A stretch of DNA of 64,000 bases, taken from positions 248,001 through 312,000 of the forward strand of contig CALVDE010000001.1 of NCBI GenBank assembly GCA_944326265.1. Direction: 5' to 3'. The notes under the pieces were generated by a model that saw nothing but the letters and a program-made list of their open reading frames with translations, did no database searches and was not told the origin of the DNA. The DNA is from an uncultured Bacteroidales bacterium (lineage in GTDB: Bacteria > Bacteroidota > Bacteroidia > Bacteroidales > UBA932). The translations under genes and the position numbers were made by a program. Shown here one piece after another: positions 1 to 8,534 of this stretch (positions within the stretch are counted from its first letter, which is position 1; every line of letters starts with the position of its first letter).

Positions 1-236
1 CGGTCAAGGACAGCACCATCCTGATAGACGGAGTTCCTGCGGATTATTATACGTTCGCAATGGACTACTACTTCATGATGGGAGACAACAGGCACAATTC
101 CCTGGACTCGCGTTACTGGGGTTTCGTACCCGAAAGTCACATAGTGGGCAAGCCTCGGGTTGTATGGTTCTCGAAAGATCTCAATAAGCCTTTCCCTCGG
201 AATATCAGATGGAACCGTTTATTGAAGTTTGTGTAA
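1..236 (+). CDS. lepB: Signal peptidase I, C-terminal part (window-edge partial)
   Basis: The reading frame is open from the window edge (first full codon at base 3) and stops with TAA at 234-236. The roughly 77 visible residues carry the type I signal peptidase box GDNRHNSLDSRYWGFVP followed by a basic C-terminal tail. In this family that box lies in the periplasmic catalytic fold of the membrane-anchored Ser/Lys protease that removes signal peptides from secreted preproteins. The N-terminal membrane anchor and the catalytic Ser and Lys lie outside the window. The family call is secure; whether this is the only lepB paralogue cannot be told. Confidence 0.93.
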   Translation, partial: VKDSTILIDGVPADYYTFAMDYYFMMGDNRHNSLDSRYWGFVPESHIVGKPRVVWFSKDLNKPFPRNIRWNRLLKFV

Positions 237-240
237 AAAA

Positions 241-272
241 TTTGGAATTTTAAGAAAAAAAGGGGATATTTG
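241..272 (+). promoter_or_regulatory. Bacteroidetes-type promoter for the rpmB operon
   Basis: TTTG at 241-244 is followed after 20 bases by GATATTTG at 265-272, one base away from the Bacteroidetes -7 consensus TAnnTTTG. The rpmB start codon is about 38 bases downstream. Spacing and position fit a primary sigma promoter for the ribosomal-protein operon. Confidence 0.55.
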
Positions 273-309
273 CAGCCCTTTAAAATTTGAAATAAAATAG
301 GATAAATAT

Positions 310-552
310 ATGGCACGTGTTTGTCAAGTAACTGGAAAGAAGCGGGTGATCGGAAACAATGTTTCCCACTCCAAGCGTCGCACAAAACGCGAGTTCGCTC
401 CCAACCTGAAGGTAAAGCGCTTCTGGCTCGAGGAGGAGAACAGGTTCGTCACTCTTAAAGTCTCTGCTGCCGGCATGAGGACTATCAACAAGAACGGTCT
501 CGCAGCTACTCTGAAGGCCGCTCAGGAAAAAGGTTTAATCGACATTTATTAA
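310..552 (+). CDS. rpmB: Ribosomal protein bL28
   Basis: 80 residues, the normal size for bL28. It begins [11 protein letters not shown] and has the basic stretch [18 protein letters not shown] typical of the family, then a C-terminal part with [11 protein letters not shown]. It is a structural component of the large ribosomal subunit. It is followed after 19 bases by rpmG and then by the DUF4295 gene, an arrangement widely conserved in Bacteroidetes, and it has its own promoter at 241-272. Nothing is unusual in the sequence. Confidence 0.96.
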   Translation: MARVCQVTGKKRVIGNNVSHSKRRTKREFAPNLKVKRFWLEEENRFVTLKVSAAGMRTINKNGLAATLKAAQEKGLIDIY

Positions 553-571
553 TAGACGGAGGGTACTTATC

Positions 572-760
572 ATGGCAAAGAAAGCAAAAGGCAATAGAGT
601 ACAGGTGATTCTCGAGTGCACTGAGCAGAAGGACAGCGGAGTTCCCGGAATCTCCCGTTACATCACCACCAAGAACAAGAAGAACACTCCTGACCGTCTG
701 GAGCGTAAGAAATACAATCCTTACCTCCGCAGGGTAACAGTTCACAAGGAAATCAAATAA
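572..760 (+). CDS. rpmG: Ribosomal protein bL33
   Basis: 62 residues beginning [19 protein letters not shown], with the conserved core [24 protein letters not shown]. It is the large-subunit protein bL33. Only one cysteine (position 16) is present, so this is the zinc-free form lacking the two CxxC pairs of the zinc-ribbon version. It is the second gene of the rpmB-rpmG-DUF4295 operon, with a purine-rich GACGGAGGG upstream of the ATG. Confidence 0.96.
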   Translation: MAKKAKGNRVQVILECTEQKDSGVPGISRYITTKNKKNTPDRLERKKYNPYLRRVTVHKEIK

Positions 761-770
761 TTTATAGCAT

Positions 771-932
771 ATGGCAAAGAAAGCGGTTGCAACCTTCAGC
801 GGCGACAAGGCCTCCAAGAGGACATTTGTCAAATGTATCCGTATGGAAAAGTCCGAGCGTACCGGAGCCTATATCTTCAAGGAGGATTTCGTGGCTACCG
901 ACCATGCAAAGGATTTCTTCGCGAAGAAGTAA
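771..932 (+). CDS. DUF4295 family small basic protein, proposed ribosomal protein bL38
   Basis: A 53-residue basic protein starting MAKKAVATFSGDKASKRTF and ending DHAKDFFAKK, 10 bases after rpmG. Size, charge and position match DUF4295, a family confined to Bacteroidetes and nearly always located after L33. As I recall, cryo-EM of a Bacteroidetes ribosome assigned this family to the large subunit as bL38; I could not check that here. The operon ends at the hairpin 955-988. Family membership is firm from context and sequence; the ribosomal role rests on established knowledge. Confidence 0.85.
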   Translation: MAKKAVATFSGDKASKRTFVKCIRMEKSERTGAYIFKEDFVATDHAKDFFAKK

Positions 933-954
933 GATTTATTGGTAATAATGATAG

Positions 955-988
955 ACGGGGTGCCGGTGACGACACCCTGTTTTGTTTT
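955..988 (+). terminator. Intrinsic terminator of the rpmB operon
   Basis: ACGGGGTG (955-962) pairs with CACCCTGT (973-980), 8 bp with one G-U pair and a 10-base loop, followed immediately by TTTGTTTT. The T-tract abuts the ATG of the next gene at 989, so the hairpin may also affect expression of the peptidase by readthrough or by masking its start. Confidence 0.6.
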
Positions 989-2599
989 ATGGATATGGAG
1001 TTACAGGAAATCATAGACAGGACGGTGGCGGAGTATGCGCCGCTGGTCAAGGCATCCTCCGAGGCTTACTGGGAGGGTACGACGACGGGAAGTGCCGCGG
1101 CATTTGACCGTTATGCGGAAGTCAGTAAGAAGATAGCCGGGCTTTTCTCGGATGTGAGGACGTTTGATGTCCTCCGCGGGATCAAGGAGTCGGGCAGTGT
1201 GACGGACCCGTTGCTGCGCAGGCAGCTGGACGAGCTGTACAACAGTTTTATGTCGCGTCAGGCGGACAAGGCGTTGCTGGATGCCATCATTGAGAAGGAG
1301 ACAGCTCTGGAGCGCAGGTACGCTGCATTCAGAGCGGATTTCAGAGGACGTAGGATCAACGACAACGAGGTGGAGCGACTGCTGCGGACTTCAGCTGATT
1401 GCTCCGAGCTGCAGGATGTCTGGGTGGCTCACAAGGCGGTAGGCCGGGAAGTCGCTTCGGATATTCTGGAGGTAGTCCGGTTGCGCAATCAGCTGGCCGA
1501 CTGTCTGGGATTTACCAACTATCACAGCATGAGCCTGATCCTCAGCGGGGAGAAACCGCGCGATGTGGAACTGCTGATGAATGAGGTGGATGAGCTTTCC
1601 CGCGACAGTTTCGTGCAGATAAAGGCGGAGATAGACGAGGCCATGGCCTTGCGTTGCGGCATATCAGTGCCGGATCTGCGGCCCTGGCACTATCAGGGGC
1701 GCTTCTTCCAGGAGGCACCGGACCTGTATCCAGTGGACTTCGACAGTTACTACAAGGGCAGGGACCTGGAGCGGCTGACCGTGGATTATTACCGCAGCAT
1801 CGGCCTGGACGTGGAGCCTATGTTGCGCCGCAGCGACCTCTATCCCCGCGAGGGCAAGAACCAGCACGCCTTCTGCATCGACATGGACTGCATGGGGGAT
1901 GTGCGGGTGCTGTGCAACCTCACCGACAACGAGCGGTGGATGGAGACCATGCTGCACGAGTTCGGCCATGCTGCCTACAGTGCCGGGCACGATGCCAGTC
2001 CGGAACTGCCCTTCCTGCTGAGGGAGGCCGCCGGTATTTTCACCACCGAGGGCGTGGCCATGATGTTCGGCCGCCTGTCGCGCAGCCCGGAGTGGATGCG
2101 GCTCAACCTCGGAATACCGGCCGAGGAGGCGGAGCGCATTGCTCCTGACTGCCGCCGCTCGGCTCGCTTGAGCCAGCTGGTGCAGTCCCGCTTCATGCAG
2201 GTGGTCTACCGCTTCGAGAAGGCCATGTACGCTGACCCGGAGCAGGACCTCAATGCCCTGTGGCGCAGCCTGGTGGAAAAATATCAGCTGCTCACTTACC
2301 CCGAGGGCCGCGACGAGCCGGACTGGGCCGCGAAGATCCACATCGCCCTCTATCCCTGCTATTACCACAACTACCAGATGGGCGAGCTTTTTGCCTCGCA
2401 GATGCACCGGTATATCGTGGAGAACATCACCCGGAGCGGAAATATAGCCTTCGACTCCTATACCGGCTGTACGGAAGTGGGCCGCTGGCTGACCGAAAAA
2501 GTCTTCGCCCCCGGCAAGCTGTATCCCTGGAATGAGATGATCAGCCGTGCCACGGGCGAACCCCTCACCGCAGCCTGGTGGGCTGCCGAGGTCAGATAG
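989..2599 (+). CDS. M3/M2-like zinc metallopeptidase (oligoendopeptidase type)
   Basis: 536 residues from the ATG at 989; the frame is open upstream but overlaps the DUF4295 gene, so MDMELQEII is the better start (a second ATG lies at 995). The gluzincin motif HEFGH is at residues 323-327, and the downstream segment REAAGIFTTEGVAMMF would supply the third zinc ligand glutamate, as in M3/M2 peptidases. The protein is otherwise helical with no signal peptide, so a cytoplasmic oligopeptidase cleaving short peptides is likely. It could be assigned to M2 (ACE-like) or M3 by a profile search; the zinc-peptidase call is firm, the subfamily is not. Confidence 0.82.
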   Translation: MDMELQEIIDRTVAEYAPLVKASSEAYWEGTTTGSAAAFDRYAEVSKKIAGLFSDVRTFDVLRGIKESGSVTDPLLRRQLDELYNSFMSRQADKALLDAIIEKETALERRYAAFRADFRGRRINDNEVERLLRTSADCSELQDVWVAHKAVGREVASDILEVVRLRNQLADCLGFTNYHSMSLILSGEKPRDVELLMNEVDELSRDSFVQIKAEIDEAMALRCGISVPDLRPWHYQGRFFQEAPDLYPVDFDSYYKGRDLERLTVDYYRSIGLDVEPMLRRSDLYPREGKNQHAFCIDMDCMGDVRVLCNLTDNERWMETMLHEFGHAAYSAGHDASPELPFLLREAAGIFTTEGVAMMFGRLSRSPEWMRLNLGIPAEEAERIAPDCRRSARLSQLVQSRFMQVVYRFEKAMYADPEQDLNALWRSLVEKYQLLTYPEGRDEPDWAAKIHIALYPCYYHNYQMGELFASQMHRYIVENITRSGNIAFDSYTGCTEVGRWLTEKVFAPGKLYPWNEMISRATGEPLTAAWWAAEVR

Positions 2600-2621
2600 C
2601 TGCGCTGCTGAAAAATTTTCT

Positions 2622-2629
2622 TAATTTTG
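2622..2629 (+). promoter_or_regulatory. -7 box upstream of the TlpA-like lipoprotein
   Basis: TAATTTTG matches TAnnTTTG exactly, 30 bases before the ATG at 2660. No good TTTG element is seen at the expected upstream distance, so this is a tentative promoter. Confidence 0.4.
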
Positions 2630-2659
2630 CGTTTAAGAAATTTTAGCACAAACCTCATT

Positions 2660-3289
2660 ATGAAATTCAGATTTGCTATATCCGTATTTGCCGCCCTGGC
2701 CATGATGACGGCCGTGGGCTGCGGCAACAACAAGGGAAATTCAGGAAAGTCTCAGGGACAGCACCAGAAGGTCGGGACTGAGACCAGAATCGCAGGAACC
2801 GGTAGTTCTGACAGTGCTGTCAAGATAAAGGATGATCGGGGCTATATCGTCAAGGTGGGGGATATGGTTCCGGATTTCGATCTGTTGATGATGGACGGCA
2901 CCACCCTTAGCATCAAGGAACTTCAGGGCAAGGTAGTGATGCTCCAGTTTACCGCCAGCTGGTGCGGGGTCTGCCGCCAGGAGATGCCTCACATTGAGAG
3001 TGAGATATGGCTGCGTCACAAGGACAACCCTGAGTTTGCCCTCTACGGCATTGACCTCAAGGAGACTCCCGAGGTGACGGCCGAATTCGCAAAGGCCATC
3101 CCCGTGACCTATCCCTTGACTCTCGACCCCGAAGGCGAGCGCTTCGCCCTTTTCTGTGAGAAAGGCGCAGGCGTGACCCGCAACATCATCCTCGACCGTG
3201 AGGGCCGCATCATCATGCTGACCCGTCTCTACGACGAGGCCGAGTTTGCCTCCATGGTCAAGCTCATCAATGACGAACTCGCCAAGTAA
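2660..3289 (+). CDS. TlpA/ResA-like thiol-disulfide lipoprotein
   Basis: 209 residues from ATG 2660, chosen because it gives a clean lipoprotein signal MKFRFAISVFAALAMMTAVG followed by the lipobox cysteine. A low-complexity linker precedes a thioredoxin fold with the active site WCGVC (Cys102 and Cys105) in the context TASWCGVCRQEMP. It should be an envelope-anchored disulfide reductase of the TlpA/AhpC-TSA group, acting on periplasmic thiols. The gene stands alone and is convergent with the M16 peptidase; a long near-palindrome lies between them. The redox partner is unknown. Confidence 0.87.
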   Translation: MKFRFAISVFAALAMMTAVGCGNNKGNSGKSQGQHQKVGTETRIAGTGSSDSAVKIKDDRGYIVKVGDMVPDFDLLMMDGTTLSIKELQGKVVMLQFTASWCGVCRQEMPHIESEIWLRHKDNPEFALYGIDLKETPEVTAEFAKAIPVTYPLTLDPEGERFALFCEKGAGVTRNIILDREGRIIMLTRLYDEAEFASMVKLINDELAK

Positions 3290-3312
3290 CCTGATGTAAC
3301 AGTCCTTATAAT

Positions 3313-3366
3313 ATTTATGGCTGTAACCATAAAATTCTTAAAGAATATATGGTTGCAGCCATAAAT
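3313..3366. terminator. Long near-palindrome, probable bidirectional terminator
   Basis: ATTTATGGCTGTAACCATA on the left pairs with TATGGTTGCAGCCATAAAT on the right with one mismatch, and the complementarity continues loosely toward a centre near 3340. The right arm runs into TTTTTTATTT, and the element lies between convergent genes, as expected of a two-way terminator. Confidence 0.6.
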
Positions 3367-3433
3367 TTTTTATTTAGGAGCACCCTCTTTGTTTCTATGC
3401 CTGTAGTTGTCAGGCTGTCAGTTTCCCTGGATA

Positions 3434-6343
3434 CTAGTAGCCGAACATCTCCTCGGAGGATACGTACTCTACGTCACCGAGGGTCTTGAGGTAGTTGATG
3501 TCCAGGTCCTTGGTCCGGCCTAGGATGGCGAAGTCGTAGGTGCGGCCCTTGACCCACTGCTGCTGGGTGGCGATTACGTCGTCCAGCGTCATAGTCTGAA
3601 TCTTCTCGAACATCAGCTTCTCGGTCGGTTCGGTCAGGCCGAGCTCGCGGGTGCTGCGGTAGTCCCAGAGCACACCGTCACCGGTGACCCTGTAGGTCCT
3701 CAGGCGTGAGAGGATGGCTTTCTTGGCGATGTCAAATGCCGGCTGGGAGACGGGCATGTCGTTGATGATATCCTCAAATGCCTCTATGGCCTGCTGCATC
3801 TTGTCGTTCTGGGTGGCGATGAATGCGATGTACATATATGGCATCTCAAGGTCGTATGGAGTGGACAGGAATGCCTGGGCGGTGTAGGCCAGACCTCTTG
3901 CCTCGCGCATCTCCTGGAAGACTATCGAGTTCATGCCGCCGCCGAAGTACTCGTTGTACAGTGAAACGGACGGTACGGACGCAAGGTCGAACTTCTCGCC
4001 ACGGTTGGAGTACTGGATGTAGTACAGCTGGTTGGCATCGTATTCGGCCAGATATACCTTGCCGGTCTTACCGGGCATACGGTACTTCAGGCTTTCTTTC
4101 TTCAGTGGCTCGGGATTGTCAGCGATGCGGTGATGTTCTGACAGGGTCGCCAGAATGTCCGCGCTGCTTTGAGGACCGTAGTACATTATTTCATGATGCT
4201 TGTCCATCAGGTCGCGGACTTTGGCCAGCAGCTCGTCGGAAGTCAGGTCTGCGAGTTCCTTGTTGCTGAGAGTAATTCTGTCGATAGTCTCCTTGCCTAC
4301 CATCATGTAAGTCTGGAGGGCTCCGAAGCAGCCGCCCTGGCTGAGCTTGTTGTTGCGGCGTCTCTGCAGCATGTCGTTCTTGATATTGGCCAGGATGGCC
4401 TCGTCGGGAACGGCATTGTAGATAAGGTTCTCCACGATGTCCATGGCCTCGGGGATATTCTCGCTCAGTCCGGAGATGTTGACTACGGTCTGGTCGGTGG
4501 ATGTGGAGATATAGAAGCTGCATGCCAGCTTGTACATCTCCTTGGCGATGTCAGCCGCGCTCATGTCGGCAGTGCCGAGATAGCTCAGATAATTGAACGC
4601 CAGTGATAGGGCGGGGTCGTTGTTCACTCCTTTGTCGAAGACGTACATGACGTATGCCAGGTCATTGATGTCGTTCTGCTTGTAGAGCACGTCGATGCCC
4701 TTGCCGGCATCAAGTATGGACATCTCCTTCTGATAATCAACGAATACGGGCTCGATGTCCTTGACTGGTGTATTCTGAATCTTGGTGAGGAACTCACTCT
4801 GTTTGTCCCTGTTGGTCGCTATGGGGGTAATCTCGGGTGCGGATATCTTCTGGATGTTCTTATCCTGGCCCTGACGTTTGTAGATGGCTACGTAGCCGTC
4901 GGGTGTAAGATACTCGTTGGCCCAGTCCACGATGTCCTGCTTGGTTACCTTGGCCATCCTGTCGAGCTGATTGACGACAGTGGCCCAGTCCTCACCGTTG
5001 ATGAACGAGTTGACGTACATCATGGCCCTGGAGGAGTTGCTTGTCAGGGCATTCATATAGGAGAGCTTGAGGTTGTTGACAGTGGCCTCGATGAGGTCCT
5101 CGTCAAAGTCACCGCTGCGCAGCTTGGCCACCTCTGCCATCAGGAGGTCCTTCACCTGGTCCAGGGTCTGTCCCTGTTTGGGTCTGCCGGAAAGCACGAA
5201 GCTGCCGTAGTCGGGCATCAGGCTGGCGTATCCGTATGCGGAGAGGACTTTCTGCTCCTGGATCAGGTCCAGGTCGATCAGGCCTGCCGAGCCGTTATTG
5301 ATGATGAAGGATGCCATCTGTGCAATGTCGCTGGAAGGGTCGGTGGTGGAGGGCAGTCTCCAGCCGATGGTGATGTTCTCGGCCTCAAGACCGTAGACAT
5401 CCTTTATGATAGGCTCTGTAATCGGCTGCTCGGGCCCGAACTCGAGCTTGGGCAGATCCGGGTTGGGCTGCATGTCACCGAAATACTTGTCGATGATGCG
5501 GATCACCTCGTCCGGGTTGAAGTCACCGGCCATGCAGATGGCCATGTTGTTGGGCACGTAGTAGGTCTTGTGGTAGTTCCTGACGTTGGTGATGGAGGGG
5601 TTCTTCAGATGCTCCTGGGTACCGAGAACGGTCTGCTTGCCGTAGGGATGGTTGGGAAAGAGGGCTGCGTCCATGGTCTCGGATACTTTATATGCGTCCT
5701 GGGTCAGGGACATGTTCTTCTCCTCGTAGATGGTCTCCAGCTCGGTGTGGAAGAGCCTGAGGACAGGGTTTCTGAAGCGGTCGGCCTCTATCATGGCCCA
5801 GTTCTCCACCTGGTTGGAGGGAATGTCCTCGACATAGACTGTCATATCCATGGATGTGAAGGCGTTGGTGCCTGAGGCTCCGATGATGGACATGAGCTTG
5901 TCGTACTCGTTGGGGATGGCGATCTTGGATGCCTCGTAGCTGATGGAGTCGATGGTGCGGTAGATGGCCGCGCGCTCCTCCTCGTCAGCGGTGGCTCTGT
6001 AGACCTCGAACAGACGCTCGATCTCGTCCAGCATGGGTTTCTCGGCCGCGTAGTCGGAGGTACCGAACTGCTCAGTGCCCTTGAACATCAGGTGCTCGAA
6101 GTAGTGGGCCAGTCCGGTGGTCTGGGCAGGGTCGTTCTTGCCGCCGACGCGGACAGCGATGTAGGTCTGGATTCTGGGCTCCTGGTCATTGACGCTCAGA
6201 TACACTTTCAGACCGTTGTCGAGAGTGTAGATTCTCGTCTTTGTCGGGTCTCCGTCCACCTGCTCGTACTTGTACTGAGAGCAGGAAGCGAGCGAGAACA
6301 TAGCGATTACAATCGCAAATGTGATAAATGCAGGTTTTCTCAT
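3434..6343 (-). CDS. M16 zinc peptidase (two-domain, PqqL-like) lipoprotein
   Basis: 969 residues with an N-terminal lipoprotein signal ending LASC (Cys21). The inverted zinc motif HYFEH is at residues 80-84 in GLAHYFEHLMFKGTE, with ETIYEEKNM farther on as a candidate third ligand. A second, motif-less M16 domain fills the C-terminal half, containing YFGGGMNSIVFQEMREARGLAY, which resembles the inactive half of the clamshell. Family members degrade peptides in the periplasm. The ATG at 6343 lies 67 bases after the DUF1460 gene, with a -7 box between. The substrate is unknown. Confidence 0.9.
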   Translation of the reverse strand: MRKPAFITFAIVIAMFSLASCSQYKYEQVDGDPTKTRIYTLDNGLKVYLSVNDQEPRIQTYIAVRVGGKNDPAQTTGLAHYFEHLMFKGTEQFGTSDYAAEKPMLDEIERLFEVYRATADEEERAAIYRTIDSISYEASKIAIPNEYDKLMSIIGASGTNAFTSMDMTVYVEDIPSNQVENWAMIEADRFRNPVLRLFHTELETIYEEKNMSLTQDAYKVSETMDAALFPNHPYGKQTVLGTQEHLKNPSITNVRNYHKTYYVPNNMAICMAGDFNPDEVIRIIDKYFGDMQPNPDLPKLEFGPEQPITEPIIKDVYGLEAENITIGWRLPSTTDPSSDIAQMASFIINNGSAGLIDLDLIQEQKVLSAYGYASLMPDYGSFVLSGRPKQGQTLDQVKDLLMAEVAKLRSGDFDEDLIEATVNNLKLSYMNALTSNSSRAMMYVNSFINGEDWATVVNQLDRMAKVTKQDIVDWANEYLTPDGYVAIYKRQGQDKNIQKISAPEITPIATNRDKQSEFLTKIQNTPVKDIEPVFVDYQKEMSILDAGKGIDVLYKQNDINDLAYVMYVFDKGVNNDPALSLAFNYLSYLGTADMSAADIAKEMYKLACSFYISTSTDQTVVNISGLSENIPEAMDIVENLIYNAVPDEAILANIKNDMLQRRRNNKLSQGGCFGALQTYMMVGKETIDRITLSNKELADLTSDELLAKVRDLMDKHHEIMYYGPQSSADILATLSEHHRIADNPEPLKKESLKYRMPGKTGKVYLAEYDANQLYYIQYSNRGEKFDLASVPSVSLYNEYFGGGMNSIVFQEMREARGLAYTAQAFLSTPYDLEMPYMYIAFIATQNDKMQQAIEAFEDIINDMPVSQPAFDIAKKAILSRLRTYRVTGDGVLWDYRSTRELGLTEPTEKLMFEKIQTMTLDDVIATQQQWVKGRTYDFAILGRTKDLDINYLKTLGDVEYVSSEEMFGY

Positions 6344-6369
6344 AACAGTTGTGTTTGATGAATAGTGTT

Positions 6370-6377
6370 CAAAGTTA
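6370..6377 (-). promoter_or_regulatory. -7 box for the M16 peptidase
   Basis: On the minus strand the sequence reads TAACTTTG, an exact TAnnTTTG, about 27 bases before the ATG at 6343. No clear TTTG is seen 19-20 bases farther upstream. Confidence 0.4.
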
Positions 6378-6410
6378 ATAAAAATACAGCATGTCCGTCC
6401 TAATTATGCA

Positions 6411-7262
6411 TTAATCTGTGTACAGTCTGGCTACGCGGATGCCGCTGCGGGCGTATTCCGCCAGGGTGCGGGTCTCCAGAACCACCATCCCTTCCTTCAT
6501 GGATGCGTGGATGAAATGCAGGCTGCCGTCTTCTTTACGGCAGGCGATGCCCGTGTGGGTGATGTCCAGCCCGGGGACGGTGCTCAGAAAGCAGATGATG
6601 TCACCGCTTTGGATATTGTCCTCTATCTCAGGTATTTTATCCGAAGGAACATAATAATAGGAGGCAGCGGTGTCCAGCCGTTCCTCACTCCTGCGGATGA
6701 GCTCCAGTGCTCCGTCATCCTCCCGCAGGCGGGGATAATTGTCCCGGTGGGAGGACATGAAGGAGAATTCCTGGTTCAGGGGTATGCCGCCGAGTTCCGC
6801 CGTGACCTCCCGCAGGAAGCCGTTGTCCTGAGCCTGCAGGAGCCATTCGGAGGTGTAGTGCAGGCGGGAAGGGTAGCCGTCCGTGATGCCGTCCCGGTAG
6901 CGCAGGGTGCGGAGCATGGAGCAGAAGTCCTCGAACGTGGGAATACTGCCGTCCGCACAGTGTTTCAGGAGAAGGGTCATGGCGGTGCATGTCTCTACCA
7001 GGAGTATGCAGTCGGTCTCGTGCAGGTTCACTGTCAGCACTTCCGGAACATGCTCCAGAGTGCCGCCGGTGTAGGGTGTTCCCAGGAATATTCCGGCCGC
7101 CCTGACCATCAGCTCTCCGGCGGGCAGGCCGGCATAGGGCAGCAGCTCCCGCGCTGTCCGTACATAGATGACGGAGTCCTGCGGAGAGGTCCTTACAGCG
7201 GCCTCCGCGCAGTTCAGCACCAGAACAGTCAGAATTGCGGTAATCAGAATGCGTATTTTCAT
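6411..7262 (-). CDS. DUF1460 family NlpC/P60-like amidase or peptidase
   Basis: 283 residues with a signal peptide (MKIRILITAILTVLVLNC...). The DUF1460 signature is recognisable as NLHETDCILLVETCTAM, with the presumed catalytic Cys85, and as GDIICFLSTVPGLDITHTG with His236 followed by HFIHAS. This is the Cys-His arrangement of NlpC/P60 papain-like cell-wall hydrolases. The predicted role is trimming of peptidoglycan or muropeptides in the envelope. It lies between the DUF2490 and M16 genes on the same strand, after the terminator-like hairpin at 7288-7327. Substrate specificity is not determinable from sequence. Confidence 0.8.
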   Translation of the reverse strand: MKIRILITAILTVLVLNCAEAAVRTSPQDSVIYVRTARELLPYAGLPAGELMVRAAGIFLGTPYTGGTLEHVPEVLTVNLHETDCILLVETCTAMTLLLKHCADGSIPTFEDFCSMLRTLRYRDGITDGYPSRLHYTSEWLLQAQDNGFLREVTAELGGIPLNQEFSFMSSHRDNYPRLREDDGALELIRRSEERLDTAASYYYVPSDKIPEIEDNIQSGDIICFLSTVPGLDITHTGIACRKEDGSLHFIHASMKEGMVVLETRTLAEYARSGIRVARLYTD

Positions 7263-7287
7263 GATGATGGCAATTACGGCCCTAATT

Positions 7288-7327
7288 TACGCAAAAATCC
7301 GCTGTCCCGGAAAGTGAGGAGCGGATT
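7288..7327 (-). terminator. Terminator after the DUF2490 gene
   Basis: Read on the minus strand, AATCCGCT starting at the stop codon pairs perfectly with AGCGGATT, 8 bp, and is followed by TTTTTGCG. It separates the DUF2490 gene from the DUF1460 gene. Confidence 0.6.
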
Positions 7328-8117
7328 AGTCCCAGCCGAAGTTTAGCGAGAGGCCTAGGACGTGTACGTACTGCTGCTCCTTGTTGAGGTAGATGCGGTA
7401 TAAGTCTCCGGCATCGTTGTGGGTGTAGCTGACGTCGCGGGCATTCTTGATGTCAAAGTAGTAGTAAAGCTCCATGTTGCAGAAGTCGGAGAAGTCCCAC
7501 TTCACGCCCAGGCAGAAGCGCAGGCGGTCTACGAAGGGGCCTCCGCCGTAGTTCACCGTGTTGAGGGTGTTGGACAGCTCGAAGAAAGCGTATGGAGTGA
7601 GGTCGGTCTTCGGGATGTCGTAGTCGGCCTTGATCTTGGAGCGGATGAGCCATTCGTCTTTCGGGTCGTGGATGCCGTCTGCCCAGGGACGGAGATTGAC
7701 CAGCGGGCGCTCTGTCAGGGAGAGCTTCCAGTCTTCCAGTTCCACCTCGGCCTTCAGGTCCAGGAATACCCTGTGGCGGAACTGCCATATCCGTTCATAC
7801 TCTATGTCTCCGATGTTCAGTACGGACTGGAAGATGTATCCGGCATCCAGGGTGAAGTAGTCGCAGGTCTCCCAGGAGAAAGATCCCTGGAGGTAGTTGC
7901 GGTCTATCCGCGTACAGTTGTCCCGGAAACGCAGCTCGTTGTTGATTGTGAATGAGAAGTCATCGGCCAGCGGAATCTCGAATCCCATGTCCACCCTGGG
8001 CTGGAAATCGGAGTCCTTCATTTCTTCCGATACTTCGTATATGTGTTCCTGGGCAGCTGCGCAGAGTGCGGTGACTGTGGCCAGGATGGCAGCGATGGCG
8101 GTGCGGAGTCTGTTCAT
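7326..8117 (-). CDS. DUF2490 family outer-membrane beta-barrel protein
   Basis: 263 residues, signal peptide MNRLRTAIAAILATVTALCAAAQ, then alternating amphipathic strands such as FSFTINNELRFRDNC, FLDLKAEVELEDWKLSL and FCNMELYYYFDIKN, ending in aromatic residues (LNFGWD). This matches DUF2490, a small barrel family common in Bacteroidetes whose function is unknown. The start follows the RNase P RNA gene by about 77 bases. The outer-membrane location is inferred from the strand pattern and signal peptide. Confidence 0.78.
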   Translation of the reverse strand: MNRLRTAIAAILATVTALCAAAQEHIYEVSEEMKDSDFQPRVDMGFEIPLADDFSFTINNELRFRDNCTRIDRNYLQGSFSWETCDYFTLDAGYIFQSVLNIGDIEYERIWQFRHRVFLDLKAEVELEDWKLSLTERPLVNLRPWADGIHDPKDEWLIRSKIKADYDIPKTDLTPYAFFELSNTLNTVNYGGGPFVDRLRFCLGVKWDFSDFCNMELYYYFDIKNARDVSYTHNDAGDLYRIYLNKEQQYVHVLGLSLNFGWD

Positions 8118-8194
8118 ATCCGTATCAACTCATTGACGGCACAAATATGATACATTTTCGCAAAGAGGATGTTACAATTGTGTTAAAAATAAAA

Positions 8195-8534
8195 GGCGGG
8201 ACTGTAAGCCGGGTTCTGTACCGTCAGGGCGGACCCGGACGGCCTCTATCATTTATCTGAGCAGCCTACCCCCCGGCAAAGGACGAGCAGCCCTTGACTG
8301 CCGGTATATTTGGCCTTGCAGGCCGCAGGCGGATACTCCGATGATGTCGCCATCGAACGGACGCAGGCTCTTACCCTGCATTTTCACCCTTACCTCTCCC
8401 GAGGGAGGGGCGGTTGTTTTCTGTTACCCGTGACGTAAGCTTTCGCCTACCTGTGCTTTCCACAGTGCGGTGCTCTGTCCTGCCCGGACTTTCCTCCCTC
8501 ATGCTCGCGCATGACAGCGATAGAGCGTCCCGCC
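8195..8534 (-). ncRNA. rnpB: RNase P RNA (class A)
   Basis: On the minus strand the RNA begins GGCGGGACGCTCTATCGC, contains the universally conserved GAGGAAAGTCCGGGC near its 5' end and finishes CAGAACCCGGCTTACAGTCCC, whose 3' end pairs with the 5' end. The interior has the GGTAAG-type and purine-rich conserved segments. The roughly 340-nt length fits. It is the catalytic RNA that matures tRNA 5' ends. The 5' end coincides with the stop codon of the upstream reductase gene, so it may be processed from or initiated inside that transcript. A T-rich stretch follows its 3' end. Exact ends are approximate. Confidence 0.95.
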